Virus record (IMG/VR): IMGVR_UViG_3300024344_003321 | Span: 33,425 to 97,424 of that record | Source: a virus | Length of the DNA stretch: 64,000 bases | Reading direction: 5' to 3' (one strand) | Part shown: in pieces, positions 1-8,643 of the stretch | How positions within the stretch are numbered: position 1 is the first letter of the stretch | Layout: each line of letters starts with the position of its first letter | Position numbers and translations under genes: made by a program | The notes under the pieces: model-generated | Databases searched by the model: none | What the model saw: the letters and a program-made list of their open reading frames with translations, nothing else | What the model was told of the DNA's origin: nothing

Positions 1-236
1 AATTTCCAAAGGGTAAAGATTGGGTTCAACCGACACCAAATCCTCATGGATTTTGTGGATTAAATCCTGATTCATATCATGGGATGGAAACGGTAGCTAT
101 TGATATAGAAAAATATAACAAATTAATGAGAGATTTCAGTCGAGTGGTGGTTGCATTGAACCAATTATTACAAGAAAATCCAGAAGATGGTTATATAAAA
201 ACGGTGCTCCAAGATGTTGGAGTTCACCCTAAATAA
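1..236 (+). CDS. 3' end of an unrecognised protein (5' truncated by window)
   Basis: An open frame enters from the window edge (first whole codon at 3) and ends at a TAA at 234-236, giving about 77 C-terminal residues. The tail is rich in charged and amide residues (Asn-Gln-Leu-Leu-Gln-Glu-Asn) and looks alpha-helical; no motif identifies it. It ends 10 bases before the polymerase start, with an AAAAGG Shine-Dalgarno between them, so it is probably in the same transcript. Function unknown. Confidence 0.6.
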   Translation, partial: FPKGKDWVQPTPNPHGFCGLNPDSYHGMETVAIDIEKYNKLMRDFSRVVVALNQLLQENPEDGYIKTVLQDVGVHPK

Positions 237-246
237 AAGGTTATAG

Positions 247-2778
247 ATGTATCAAAATATATGGGTTAATAGAAAACAAAAGAGTATAGAAGTACATTTA
301 TGGGACGATGTTGCTGGCTATAGTAAATTTCAACATAAAACTTATGCATATAAAAAATCACCTGCAGGCACATATCAATCATTTTATGGTGATAAATTAA
401 AAAAAGTTAATTTTTGGACACAAGACGATTTAGAGCAGAATTTAATGTTTGAATCGGATGTTCCACTGGAAACCCGCCTCTTAATTGATAATTACTATGA
501 TTCAGATGAAGTATCAACGGGGCACAGGGAACTGATATTTGATATAGAGGTTGAAGTAACAGATGGGTTTCCAGACCCACATGCTGCTACCAATAAAATC
601 ACGGCTATAGCAATGTATGATAAAGTTATGGATAGTTATACATGTTTAGTATTGGGTAATGTTGATGCGTATGGAGATGGTAACACGAGCATTGAATCGT
701 TTGAAAGTGAAGAGGAATTATTGCAGCGGTTTTATCAAAAATACCTTGAAATATCTCCTACAATAATTAGTGGTTGGAACACTGACTTTTTTGATGTTCC
801 GTATTTATATAATAGAAGTACCAGAGTAGTTGGTCAGCATGTAGCAGATATGTTATCCCCAATTGGTCAAGTATTTTGGTCCGAGCATAAAAATAGATAC
901 AAAATAGCAGGTGTATCTCAATTGGATTATTTACCTTTATATCGATTATTTACTTATTCACAACAATCATCATATAGATTAGATTTTATTGGGCAACTTG
1001 AAGTCGGTATAGGTAAAATTGAATATGAAGGTACATTACAGAGTTTATATGAAACTGATTTAGAAAAGTATATAGAATACAATTTGAATGATGTGAAAAT
1101 TGTAAAAGCACTTGATGATAAATTAAAATTTATTGATTTAGCTAAAGGTGTAGCACATTTAGGTCATATTCCATATGAAGAGGTATTTTTAAGTAGTAGA
1201 TATTTAGAGGGTGCTATCCTTGTTTATATGAAAAATATAGGAGTAGTTGCACCAAATAAAATACTTGGTAATTCATATGGTGATGATTTGAAATTTAGTG
1301 GGGCGTATGTAAAAACTCCAATCCCAGGTAGATATGACTGGGTTTATGATTTGGATTTAACATCAATGTATCCATCCACTATTATGACATTGAATATATC
1401 GCCGGAAATGAAGCTTGGTAAATTAGATGGTTGGGATGCAGAGGAATTCATTAAAAATACAGATAAAACTTATACATTTACTAAAAATAGTCGTATAAAA
1501 ACAAAACTACCTGAATCCTTTAATAATGAAGAATTACAAATGGTATTCGATAATAATAATATTTCAGTAGCAGCAAATGGGGTATTATATAGAAATGACA
1601 AAAAGGGGTTAATCCCATCTATATTGTCAAAGTGGTTTACTGAACGGTTAGAGTATAAGAGGTTAGCTAAAAAATATAATGACGATGGTGATACTGACCA
1701 ATTTGGTTATTTTAATAGACGGCAACATGTACAGAAAATTTTGTTAAATTCTATGTATGGTGTATTAGGTTCACCAACTTTTAGATTTTATGACATTGAT
1801 AATGCAGAAGCTGTAACAACCACTGGAGTGTCATTGATAAAATATACTCAGCGAATGGCTAATTATTATTACAATAATGAATTGGGTGATGATAAGGATT
1901 ATGTTATATATACTGATACGGATTCCATATTTTGCTCAGCTGTTCCATTAGTAAAACATAGGAAGCCAAACATTGATGTTACAGATAATGATATAATGAC
2001 AGCAGAAATATTAACTATAGCATCCGAAGTGCAAGACTTTTTAAATAAATCGTATGATGTGTTTGCTCTACGCTTACTAAATGTAAAGGGTGACCATAGG
2101 TTCGATATAAAACAAGAAGTGATTGCTAAGAGTGGGTTTTGGGTCACAAAGAAACGATACGGTCAGTGGATTATAAATGATGGTGGTTTTGCATGTGATA
2201 AATTAGATGTTAAGGGGTTGGATATAGTTAGAAGTAATTTTCCACCAGCATTCAGAGATTTAATGACTTTTGTTTTAAAGAATATTTTGAACAAAGCCGA
2301 TAAGGATATTATTGATAACAAAATACTGACCTTTAAAAAACAAATGAAAAACAAACCTATTATTGATATTGCATTACCAACTGGTGTAAAGGGATTAAAA
2401 AAATATATTGATAGGCGCGCCAGAGGTTTTAAATCTACGCAACAGTTTGTTAAGATAAAAAAAGGGTGTCCAGCTCATGTAAGGGCAGCTATTCGGTATA
2501 ATGATTTATTGAAATATTATGGGAAAACAAATTATGAACCAATTAGGAATTCAGATAAAATAAAATGGACATATTTGAAGCAAAACCCATTTAATTTGGA
2601 TAAAATAGCATTTAAAGGTTATGATGACCCCCCTGAAATAATGGAGTTTATTGAACAATATATAGATTACAATCAATTATTCGAGGGACAATTAAAAAAG
2701 AAAATATCAATGTTCTATGATGCATTAAAATGGTCACTGCCAGTAGATAAAAAAAATACATTAGAAAGGTTTTTTTAA
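247..2778 (+). CDS. 43: Family B DNA polymerase, T4 gp43-like
   Basis: Replicative DNA polymerase with 3'-5' proofreading. All the family B landmarks are visible in order: Exo I FDIEV near residues 98-102, Exo II N178-TDFF-D183, Exo III Y278-NLN-D282, polymerase motif A DLDLTSMYPS at 368-377, motif B KILLNSMYG at 497-505 and motif C YTDTDS at 555-560. The 843 residues are close to the T4 gp43 length (898). The ATG at 247 follows an AAAAGG ribosome site at 235-240. No intein or intron is seen, although polymerase motifs are common insertion sites in phages. Its clamp and clamp loader lie 8 kb downstream rather than adjacent as in T4. It replicates the phage genome with gp45/44/62. Confidence 0.97.
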   Translation: MYQNIWVNRKQKSIEVHLWDDVAGYSKFQHKTYAYKKSPAGTYQSFYGDKLKKVNFWTQDDLEQNLMFESDVPLETRLLIDNYYDSDEVSTGHRELIFDIEVEVTDGFPDPHAATNKITAIAMYDKVMDSYTCLVLGNVDAYGDGNTSIESFESEEELLQRFYQKYLEISPTIISGWNTDFFDVPYLYNRSTRVVGQHVADMLSPIGQVFWSEHKNRYKIAGVSQLDYLPLYRLFTYSQQSSYRLDFIGQLEVGIGKIEYEGTLQSLYETDLEKYIEYNLNDVKIVKALDDKLKFIDLAKGVAHLGHIPYEEVFLSSRYLEGAILVYMKNIGVVAPNKILGNSYGDDLKFSGAYVKTPIPGRYDWVYDLDLTSMYPSTIMTLNISPEMKLGKLDGWDAEEFIKNTDKTYTFTKNSRIKTKLPESFNNEELQMVFDNNNISVAANGVLYRNDKKGLIPSILSKWFTERLEYKRLAKKYNDDGDTDQFGYFNRRQHVQKILLNSMYGVLGSPTFRFYDIDNAEAVTTTGVSLIKYTQRMANYYYNNELGDDKDYVIYTDTDSIFCSAVPLVKHRKPNIDVTDNDIMTAEILTIASEVQDFLNKSYDVFALRLLNVKGDHRFDIKQEVIAKSGFWVTKKRYGQWIINDGGFACDKLDVKGLDIVRSNFPPAFRDLMTFVLKNILNKADKDIIDNKILTFKKQMKNKPIIDIALPTGVKGLKKYIDRRARGFKSTQQFVKIKKGCPAHVRAAIRYNDLLKYYGKTNYEPIRNSDKIKWTYLKQNPFNLDKIAFKGYDDPPEIMEFIEQYIDYNQLFEGQLKKKISMFYDALKWSLPVDKKNTLERFF

Positions 2779-2808
2779 CTTGGTTTGTATTGGTTATTTT
2801 TCGTATAT

Positions 2809-2816
2809 TATAAATA
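2809..2816 (+). promoter_or_regulatory. Candidate T4-type late promoter box TATAAATA
   Basis: An exact TATAAATA, the T4 late-promoter core, lies in the 57-base gap between the polymerase stop and the queD start, 20 bases before the ATG. In so AT-rich a genome this 8-mer occurs by chance, so placement is the main support. It may drive queD-queE-folE separately from the polymerase. Confidence 0.35.
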
Positions 2817-2835
2817 TTAGAAACGAGGTAAAAAT

Positions 2836-3384
2836 ATGCAGTATATAACACGCTCCGGTACATTTGATTCTGGACATCGAGTAATGAATGAGGCAATGAA
2901 ATGTTTTAATCTACATGGTCACACTTATTTGTATGATTTGACTTTCTCATTCAATTCTATGAAGGATATAGGTTATCAGATAGATTTCAAGGAAATTAAA
3001 AGAGTAGCATGTCAATGGATAGATGATAAATTAGACCACGGGTTCATAGCTAACTCAAAAGATGTAAATTATATCGAAGTGGCTCTAAAAGAAGGTAGTA
3101 AAGTGTGGGAGATGTCATTAGAAGGAATTGGTAAGTATTGCAATCCATCTGCTGAAAATGTAGTTAAAGAAATATTTTTAGCTATGGAAATTCTATTTGA
3201 AGGATATGATGATTTAAATATCTATGAAATTAAATTAAATGAAACACCCAAATGTTATACTATTTGTAATTCAGAATCTATAAGCGATAGTGATAGAAGT
3301 AATTTTAAAAATGTTAGGTACAAGGAAATAAAACAATATGCAGATGATAAGGGGATTGTAGAATACGATGACAGACTACAATAA
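2836..3384 (+). CDS. queD: QueD-like 6-carboxytetrahydropterin synthase
   Basis: Converts dihydroneopterin triphosphate to 6-carboxy-tetrahydropterin, the second step toward 7-deazaguanines. The zinc histidines are present: H14 in FDSGHR, then H27 and H29 in LHGHTY. The catalytic Cys is C23, D67-H68 matches the conserved DH, a PSAEN motif follows, and a Glu sits in the C-terminal LNETPK. At 182 residues it is longer than E. coli QueD (about 120), because of an insert of some 30 residues before PSAEN and a C-terminal extension. ATG 2836 follows GAGGTAAA. The C-terminus overlaps queE by 17 bases. With queE and folE it forms a compact precursor-synthesis operon. Confidence 0.92.
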   Translation: MQYITRSGTFDSGHRVMNEAMKCFNLHGHTYLYDLTFSFNSMKDIGYQIDFKEIKRVACQWIDDKLDHGFIANSKDVNYIEVALKEGSKVWEMSLEGIGKYCNPSAENVVKEIFLAMEILFEGYDDLNIYEIKLNETPKCYTICNSESISDSDRSNFKNVRYKEIKQYADDKGIVEYDDRLQ

Positions 3385-4120
3385 AAATCAACCATTAGGA
3401 GAAACATACGCTTGTTTACAGGGTGAGGGTAAATATATGGGTATTCCTCATATTTTGATACGAGTCACTGGATGTCGGCTAAGATGTCAATTTTCAGATT
3501 CGTTTTGTGATACACCGTACGCTTCGTGGACACCTGAAAAAGGTAAATATACTTTAAATGATGTTGTTGAATTTTATGAAAATAATAAACATATAAGCCA
3601 CACCATGATAACGGGGGGCGGGCCAACATTACACGCTGAATTGTTAAAAGAGTTATGCATTATAGGTAAGACATATAACCATACAATTACAATAGAAACA
3701 GAAGGTTCGGAGTTTGTTCAAACTGTGGCTGATTGTATTTCACTATCACCGAAATTAAGTAATTCAACACCACAGCCGGGTTCTTGGATGGAATATGCCA
3801 ATAGAGCAGTCACTAAAAAGGATAAACAGCAACATGAAAAGTGGAGATGTAATTATAAAGCTATGAAACAATTAATTACAAAACATCCAGATTATCAGTT
3901 AAAACCTGTTATATCAAATGAAAAAGATTTAGATGAAGTAAAAGAGTTACAACATATATTAGATATACCGAACAATAAAGTTTGGTTAATGCCTGAGGGT
4001 TTGGTAGAAGAACAATTAAATGAACGAAGGAGATGGTTGATGGAATTGTGTACACAAAATGGATACAATTATACAGATAGATTACACATAATAGCTTATG
4101 GAGATACACGCGGGGTATGA
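3368..4120 (+). CDS. queE: QueE-like 7-carboxy-7-deazaguanine synthase (radical SAM)
   Basis: Radical SAM enzyme that rearranges 6-carboxy-tetrahydropterin into 7-carboxy-7-deazaguanine. The N-terminus has the family's [11 protein letters not shown] segment, where QueE binds substrate. The cluster cysteines are C36, C40 and C47: a CX3CX6C spacing, against the usual CX3CX2C, so there is a short insert in the cluster loop as in some divergent QueE proteins. The SAM-binding GGEP motif reads GGGPTL at 83-88, with Gly in place of Glu. Length (250) is normal. It overlaps queD by 17 bases and folE by 4, so translation is coupled. Activity is likely, but both deviations are worth noting. Confidence 0.9.
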   Translation: MTDYNKNQPLGETYACLQGEGKYMGIPHILIRVTGCRLRCQFSDSFCDTPYASWTPEKGKYTLNDVVEFYENNKHISHTMITGGGPTLHAELLKELCIIGKTYNHTITIETEGSEFVQTVADCISLSPKLSNSTPQPGSWMEYANRAVTKKDKQQHEKWRCNYKAMKQLITKHPDYQLKPVISNEKDLDEVKELQHILDIPNNKVWLMPEGLVEEQLNERRRWLMELCTQNGYNYTDRLHIIAYGDTRGV

Positions 4121-4758
4121 AAATATTACAAAAATTAGGGTATGCCAATGGTAATATACCATTGACAGGTGAAGAAAAACAAGAAATGATTAGAGAAGCA
4201 GCTGAACACTATGGTCGGTATATGAATGCTTTACGAATCGATTGGAGAAACGACCCAAATTCATCTGATACTCCTATGAGAGTTGCGAAGGCCTTTGTTA
4301 ATGATTTGGCTGAGGGTTGTTATAACGAAGAACCTAAGGTAACAGCATTCGATAATTTAGATAAATATGATGGTATGGTATTTCAAGGTAACATTACAGT
4401 AAATTCATTTTGTTCACATCATCATTTACCGTTTGTAGGTGTAGCTCATGTAGCTTATATTCCAAGTATTGATGGTAAAATAATTGGGTTAAGTAAATTA
4501 AATAGAATTGTTGAACATTATGCAAGACGACCTCAAGTACAGGAAAATTTGACAATGCAAATTCATAACCACATCGATTCTGTATGTGATGGTAATTTAG
4601 GTGTAGCAGTGATGGTATCAGCCAATCACATGTGTGCTTGCGTTCGTGGTGTTAGACATGATGCTACAATGAAAACATCTAAATTGAGTAAGGAGTTTTT
4701 AAACGGTGAGAGCAGGTCAAGCTCAGAATTTTATAGTTTTATTAACGGATTAAAATAG
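4117..4758 (+). CDS. folE: GTP cyclohydrolase I
   Basis: Opens GTP to dihydroneopterin triphosphate, the entry step for both folate and 7-deazaguanine synthesis. The zinc and active-site residues are visible: C99 and H101-H102 in FCSHHHLPF, and C173 in HMCACVRGV. The conserved GLSKLNRIV and [11 protein letters not shown] segments lie between them. Length (213) is typical. It starts 4 bases inside queE (ATGA overlap). Next to queD and queE it supplies the deazaguanine pathway rather than folate. The 8-base gap to the next gene suggests one transcript. Confidence 0.95.
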   Translation: MKILQKLGYANGNIPLTGEEKQEMIREAAEHYGRYMNALRIDWRNDPNSSDTPMRVAKAFVNDLAEGCYNEEPKVTAFDNLDKYDGMVFQGNITVNSFCSHHHLPFVGVAHVAYIPSIDGKIIGLSKLNRIVEHYARRPQVQENLTMQIHNHIDSVCDGNLGVAVMVSANHMCACVRGVRHDATMKTSKLSKEFLNGESRSSSEFYSFINGLK

Positions 4759-4766
4759 GATAATAT

Positions 4767-6110
4767 ATGATAGATTTACCATTACCTGAAGGGGTAAAAA
4801 TAAAAGATTGGTACCCTGTGTTTGGTAACAAAACTGTTAGGTGTAAGAAATTTAATAGGAGGACATGTTGGGAAAAATCAGATTTTCAAAAATGGTTGGT
4901 AGCATTAGGTAGGGGGCATGTTATAAACCCATTGATTTATGTTCATATTGATAGTTGTGTAAATTCTTGTTTAAGAGAAGGTAAACTTGATGATGTAAAA
5001 TATTTTGAGGATTATAAAAAACAAGGTTATGATTATATTACCCTCGAAGGTGGTAATAGGCATGATTCTACTGAGAAAATATATGAGGTAACTCCTGAAT
5101 TCCATAATAAAAGAATTAATATAGCATTAGTTGATGGTATAGACAGAGAAGAAATGCACGAGCTTTATTTGAATTTAGCAAGTGGTAAATCTCCAAATGA
5201 CCAAGAAAGACGAACTGGTATATATGGGGTAGTATCTGATGTTGTGCGAAAAGTATCTGAGCGATTAATCTCCATGTGGGATAAAGTTAATGGGATAACA
5301 CGACCAAGAATGAAGGATGATGAAATGGTGGCAATGATAATGAATTATGTTACTAATAATAGTTTCGGGACACACCCGCTTACAGGAAAAACTCGTACAG
5401 AAACCCTTGATTCTTTATATGAAACAAATGAATATAATTCTAAATTATTTAATTATGTTACTGAAAGTCTAAAAGCTTTTTGGGAGAGGGTGCGGGATGA
5501 CGAAATTGTCACTAAAAAACAACCAAAAGTAGTAATTTATTTATTAACGATATTATTTTCTCATTTTAAAAATAAATATAAAATAGTTAATGAGAAAAAA
5601 TTTATTAAAGAATTTTTTGATTATTTTAATGATATATATAATTTTGATTATAAGGAGGGTACAACAGAAACACGGGTTAGGTTAAAATTAAGTGGGACAC
5701 ATTATACATATAAGAATTTATTAGGTAATATGTTAAAAAACTTAGGTGTACTTAATGAGGTGGAATATTTAGTTAGGTCAGAACTTATACCAAAATTAGA
5801 AACTGCTAGTGTTATTAAACCAATTAATATGGAAGAATTTACATTTAAACACCGTAAAGAATATATAGGATTGCATAAATTTGACAAGCATGGTAATATA
5901 TATGTCAAAGTTAGAACTAATAATCCAAAGTTAGATTGGTTTCCTGGGCAACCAGAGTTTACAGATATTAGTTTAACGGAATCATTTTCAAATAAATATG
6001 AATTAGACCATATTATTCCTAAATCAAAAAATGGGCCTACTTCAATAGAAAATGCAGAATTAACATCTAAAGAGTATAACAGAAAAAAATATAATATAGA
6101 GGTAAAATGA
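4767..6110 (+). CDS. DUF262-like protein with C-terminal HNH nuclease domain
   Basis: Two-part architecture resembling GmrSD-type modification-dependent restriction enzymes. The N-terminal part (about residues 25-140) matches the DUF262/ParB-like plan: an NRRTCW segment where DUF262 has QR..W, then LEGGNRHDST where DUF262 has DGQQRxxT. The C-terminus (about residues 408-447) is an HNH-type motif: ELDHIIPKS, then IENAELTSKEYNRKK. The middle is helical and unassigned. The DGQQR motif is altered, so NTP hydrolysis is uncertain. It follows the deazaguanine genes and overlaps the next gene by 4 bases. It may cut competing or host DNA that lacks or carries a given modification; a homing role is also possible. 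Confidence 0.7.
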   Translation: MIDLPLPEGVKIKDWYPVFGNKTVRCKKFNRRTCWEKSDFQKWLVALGRGHVINPLIYVHIDSCVNSCLREGKLDDVKYFEDYKKQGYDYITLEGGNRHDSTEKIYEVTPEFHNKRINIALVDGIDREEMHELYLNLASGKSPNDQERRTGIYGVVSDVVRKVSERLISMWDKVNGITRPRMKDDEMVAMIMNYVTNNSFGTHPLTGKTRTETLDSLYETNEYNSKLFNYVTESLKAFWERVRDDEIVTKKQPKVVIYLLTILFSHFKNKYKIVNEKKFIKEFFDYFNDIYNFDYKEGTTETRVRLKLSGTHYTYKNLLGNMLKNLGVLNEVEYLVRSELIPKLETASVIKPINMEEFTFKHRKEYIGLHKFDKHGNIYVKVRTNNPKLDWFPGQPEFTDISLTESFSNKYELDHIIPKSKNGPTSIENAELTSKEYNRKKYNIEVK

Positions 6111-6454
6111 AAACAAACATAATAGTTACATTACAAGTTGAGGGAGTACATAATTGGCCAAACGCTAAGAATGTATTTCCAGAAGTGGCTTTTTTATCGA
6201 GAGCACATAGGCATATATTTCATATAACAGCTAAAAAAAGAGTAAATCACGATGATAGGGATGTTGAATTTATCATGTTCAAACGGGATATATTAGATTA
6301 TATGAAAAATAAATATTGGAGAGAGGTCATACGAGCTTATGACTTTAAATCAAAAAGTTGTGAAATGATAGCTAAAGAAATAGTCAATCGATTTAATTTA
6401 GAATATTGCTCAGTATTTGAAGATAACGAAAATGGAGCTGAGGTCTATGTCTAA
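6107..6454 (+). CDS. Unknown small His-rich protein
   Basis: 115 residues with a distinctive N-terminal half: VEGVHNWP, then HRHIFHI and NHDDRDVEFI. The histidine/aspartate pattern could bind a metal or form an active site, but I do not recognise the family. It begins with ATGA overlapping the DUF262-HNH stop and lies between folE and the heptose-like module, so it may belong to DNA-base modification. That link rests on position alone. Confidence 0.7.
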   Translation: MKTNIIVTLQVEGVHNWPNAKNVFPEVAFLSRAHRHIFHITAKKRVNHDDRDVEFIMFKRDILDYMKNKYWREVIRAYDFKSKSCEMIAKEIVNRFNLEYCSVFEDNENGAEVYV

Positions 6455-6854
6455 TAGAAAATATTTACCAACATTAGCTGAATTAGTGGATAGATTATCG
6501 ATTATCCAATTAAAGGAAGTTTTTATTGTAGAACATAAAGATGAATATGCAAAAGAGATAGCTGCTATTGTCCATGATATTGATGTGATATTAGATGATG
6601 AGAATGTAAAGTTAAGTGGCAAAGATGTTAGAGCTATTATAGTGTTATCGCAAATGAATTTACATATATGGCATAATGAAACACAATATCGTGCAGGAAC
6701 AGGTGATGGGAATCTCGGATTAACACATGGACTAAATGGTATCAGAAATACTGCAAAGAATATAATACAGGATAATATTGGTGGTAGGAAAGATTATAAA
6801 ATTGATTGTATTGCTGCAGAATTTAAAGATTGGGAGATAAGCTGGAGTGAGTAA
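6447..6854 (+). CDS. Unknown protein, LVDRLSIIQLKEVF family
   Basis: 135 residues from the ATG at 6447, which I prefer over an in-frame upstream ATG at 6417 because GGAGCTGAGG lies just before it. The start overlaps the previous gene by 8 bases. The N-terminal segment PTLAELVDRLSIIQLKEVF is amphipathic and helical; a later segment reads THGLNGIRNTAKN. No catalytic motif is evident. It overlaps the start of the sugar kinase gene, so the two are translationally coupled. Function unknown. Confidence 0.65.
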   Translation: MSNRKYLPTLAELVDRLSIIQLKEVFIVEHKDEYAKEIAAIVHDIDVILDDENVKLSGKDVRAIIVLSQMNLHIWHNETQYRAGTGDGNLGLTHGLNGIRNTAKNIIQDNIGGRKDYKIDCIAAEFKDWEISWSE

Positions 6855-7593
6855 AGTTTTAGTTATAGGTGACAGCTGTAGAGATATTTTTATATATGGG
6901 GATATAGAAAGAGTTTCACCTGAAGCTCCAATTCCTGTATTTAAACCAACGCATGAATCTGAAAATGATGGTATGTCGGCAAATGTAGTTAAGAACTTAG
7001 AGGCATTAGGGTGTACAGCTGAGATATTGACAAATGAAAACGATATAAAAAAGATTAGGTATGTCCATACAGCATCAAATCAAATGGTTCTCCGAGTTGA
7101 TGAACATGATTATTGCAGAAGGATACATGAACAAGAGCTTAAGTATGTCAATGATTGGGCTGATACTTTTGATGCAATCATAATATCAGATTATTGTAAA
7201 GGGTTTTTAACTGAGGATGACATAGAATTTATATGTTCTAAGTCAGATAATGTTTTCATTGATACTAAAAAATTGTTAGGTGATTGGATTATTAACGCAA
7301 AATTTATAAAAATAAATGATTTGGAGCATAAAAAAAATTATGAGCGGATACCAAATTATCCACACCTCAATGATAAATTAATTGTTACTCGTGGTGGTAA
7401 TGGATGTGATTATAAAAATACGAATTATCCAGTCCCAGAGGTATCAGTAAAAGATGTATCTGGTGCAGGTGATACATTTTTATCTGGGTTAGTATCTGAA
7501 TATATTAAAACAAAGGATATCGTCCAATCGATAAAATTTGCACAAAAATGTACAACTGCAGTAGTACAAAAACATGGAGTTTCAACTATATGA
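6847..7593 (+). CDS. PfkB-family sugar kinase, HldE N-domain (heptose-7-phosphate kinase) like
   Basis: Ribokinase/PfkB-fold kinase closest to the first domain of HldE (D-glycero-beta-D-manno-heptose-7-phosphate kinase). The opening VLVIGDSCRDIF and the SPEAPIPVF segment match HldE's signature. The C-terminal DVSGAGDTFLSG carries the anion hole and catalytic Asp. At 248 residues it is somewhat shorter than the HldE kinase domain (about 310). In many bacteria kinase and nucleotidyltransferase are one protein; here they are separate genes with an HAD protein and a cupin between them. Expected product: a sugar 1-phosphate or 1,7-bisphosphate for nucleotide activation. The exact substrate is not readable. 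The stop overlaps the next start (ATGA). Confidence 0.82.
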   Translation: MSKVLVIGDSCRDIFIYGDIERVSPEAPIPVFKPTHESENDGMSANVVKNLEALGCTAEILTNENDIKKIRYVHTASNQMVLRVDEHDYCRRIHEQELKYVNDWADTFDAIIISDYCKGFLTEDDIEFICSKSDNVFIDTKKLLGDWIINAKFIKINDLEHKKNYERIPNYPHLNDKLIVTRGGNGCDYKNTNYPVPEVSVKDVSGAGDTFLSGLVSEYIKTKDIVQSIKFAQKCTTAVVQKHGVSTI

Positions 7594-7883
7594 TAATATA
7601 TGTGGATATTGATGGTACAATCTGTCATACTGAAAATTCGGATTATGATAATTCAAAGCCAAGATATAATCAAATTTTAAAAATAAATGAATTATATAGT
7701 GATGGACATGAAATAGTATATTGGACTGCTCGTGGGGGCACGACTGGTATAGATTGGAGTAAACATACAAAAAAACAGATAGATGAATGGGGCTGTAAAT
7801 ATACACGGATAGAAACGCAGAAAAAACCATCATTTGATTTGTTTATAGATGATAAATCAAAACGAATAGAGGAGTTAGCTTGA
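7590..7883 (+). CDS. Small HAD-superfamily phosphatase
   Basis: 97 residues starting at ATG 7590, which overlaps the kinase stop as ATGA. HAD motif I is the N-terminal YVDIDGTICHT, motif II the WTARGG segment, and motif IV is LFIDDKSKRI near the C-terminus. It is a minimal, cap-less HAD, about half the size of GmhB, so calling it a heptose-bisphosphate phosphatase is a guess from its place between a heptose-kinase-like and a nucleotidyltransferase gene. Similar small HAD proteins occur in capsule and LPS sugar operons. Confidence 0.8.
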   Translation: MIIYVDIDGTICHTENSDYDNSKPRYNQILKINELYSDGHEIVYWTARGGTTGIDWSKHTKKQIDEWGCKYTRIETQKKPSFDLFIDDKSKRIEELA

Positions 7884-8257
7884 GTCATAAAATAAAACCA
7901 ACAGTATGTGAGGGGTGCACAGTCCCAAAAGGTTGGGGAGAAGAGCTTATCATAGAAAATAATGAAATGTATTGTGGTAAGATATTGAAATTTAAAAAAG
8001 GGTGTAAGTTTTCAATGCATTACCATCTAATTAAGGATGAAACTTGGTATGTCCAAGAAGGTGAATTTAGATATAGATGGATTGATACTGAAACTGCAGA
8101 ACTACATGGCATTAAACTTAAAGAAGGTGATGTAGTTAGACAACGAATCGGGCAACCACATCAATTGATAGCTGAAACAGATGGAACTATATTTGAAGTT
8201 TCAACACAGCATTTTGATGATGACAGCTACAGAATTTTACCGGGAGATAGTCAGTGA
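7880..8257 (+). CDS. Cupin-fold protein, mannose-6-phosphate isomerase-like
   Basis: 125 residues starting with TTG at 7880, overlapping the HAD stop. The first cupin motif is CKFSMHYHLIKDETWYV (metal-binding H, H and E), followed by the GEFRYRW strand; the second is the GQPHQLIAE segment. This resembles the C-terminal isomerase domain of ManC/ManA-type proteins. It may isomerise or bind a sugar phosphate in this small module, but many single-domain cupins have other roles. Coupled by overlap to the nucleotidyltransferase downstream. Confidence 0.78.
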   Translation: MSHKIKPTVCEGCTVPKGWGEELIIENNEMYCGKILKFKKGCKFSMHYHLIKDETWYVQEGEFRYRWIDTETAELHGIKLKEGDVVRQRIGQPHQLIAETDGTIFEVSTQHFDDDSYRILPGDSQ

Positions 8258-8643
8258 TGAGAATTTGGACAAACGGTTGTTTTGATGTGTTGCATAGAGG
8301 ACATATAGAATTATTTAAATATGCTAGGTCGCTGGGAGATGAATTGATAGTAGGGGTGGATACAGATAGTAAGGTCAAAAAAGATAAAGGAGTAGATAGA
8401 CCATTCAATACTTTGGCTGATAGGATGGCAGTTTTAAATTCCCTTATTTATGTGGATAAAGTGATTCCATTTGATACCACAGATGAATTAAAAGATACAA
8501 TAAAATGGCTGAAACCACATATTATGGTTATAGGTTCTGATTGGAAAGGTAAGGATGTGATTGGAAGACGGTATGCCGAAAAGGTAATATTTTTTGATAG
8601 AATTAGTGGATATTCAACAACTATGATTTTGGAGAATAAATGA
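8254..8643 (+). CDS. HldE C-domain / RfaE2-like nucleotidyltransferase
   Basis: Cytidylyltransferase-fold enzyme that would join a sugar 1-phosphate to a nucleotide. Visible signatures are TNGCFDVLHRGH (the HxGH motif), the RMAVLNSL helix, GSDWKGKDVIG and a C-terminal YSTTMI that matches HldE's STT motif. The sequence fits HldE's second domain better than glycerol-3-phosphate cytidylyltransferase, though the 129 residues would suit either. The start is GTG 8254 or the adjacent ATG 8257; GGAG lies at 8242-8245. With the kinase it suggests ADP- or CDP-heptose-like sugar synthesis. Confidence 0.85.
   Translation: MMRIWTNGCFDVLHRGHIELFKYARSLGDELIVGVDTDSKVKKDKGVDRPFNTLADRMAVLNSLIYVDKVIPFDTTDELKDTIKWLKPHIMVIGSDWKGKDVIGRRYAEKVIFFDRISGYSTTMILENK

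Noticed and set aside
1899-2896. Minus-strand open frames opposite the polymerase and many other genes
   Set aside because: They lie entirely opposite strong plus-strand genes, show no motif, and no minus-strand gene has a supporting ribosome site or neighbour.
2836-3384. Eukaryote-type 6-pyruvoyl-tetrahydropterin synthase for biopterin
   Set aside because: Adjacent queE and folE and the nearby dpdA make the deazaguanine role far more likely.
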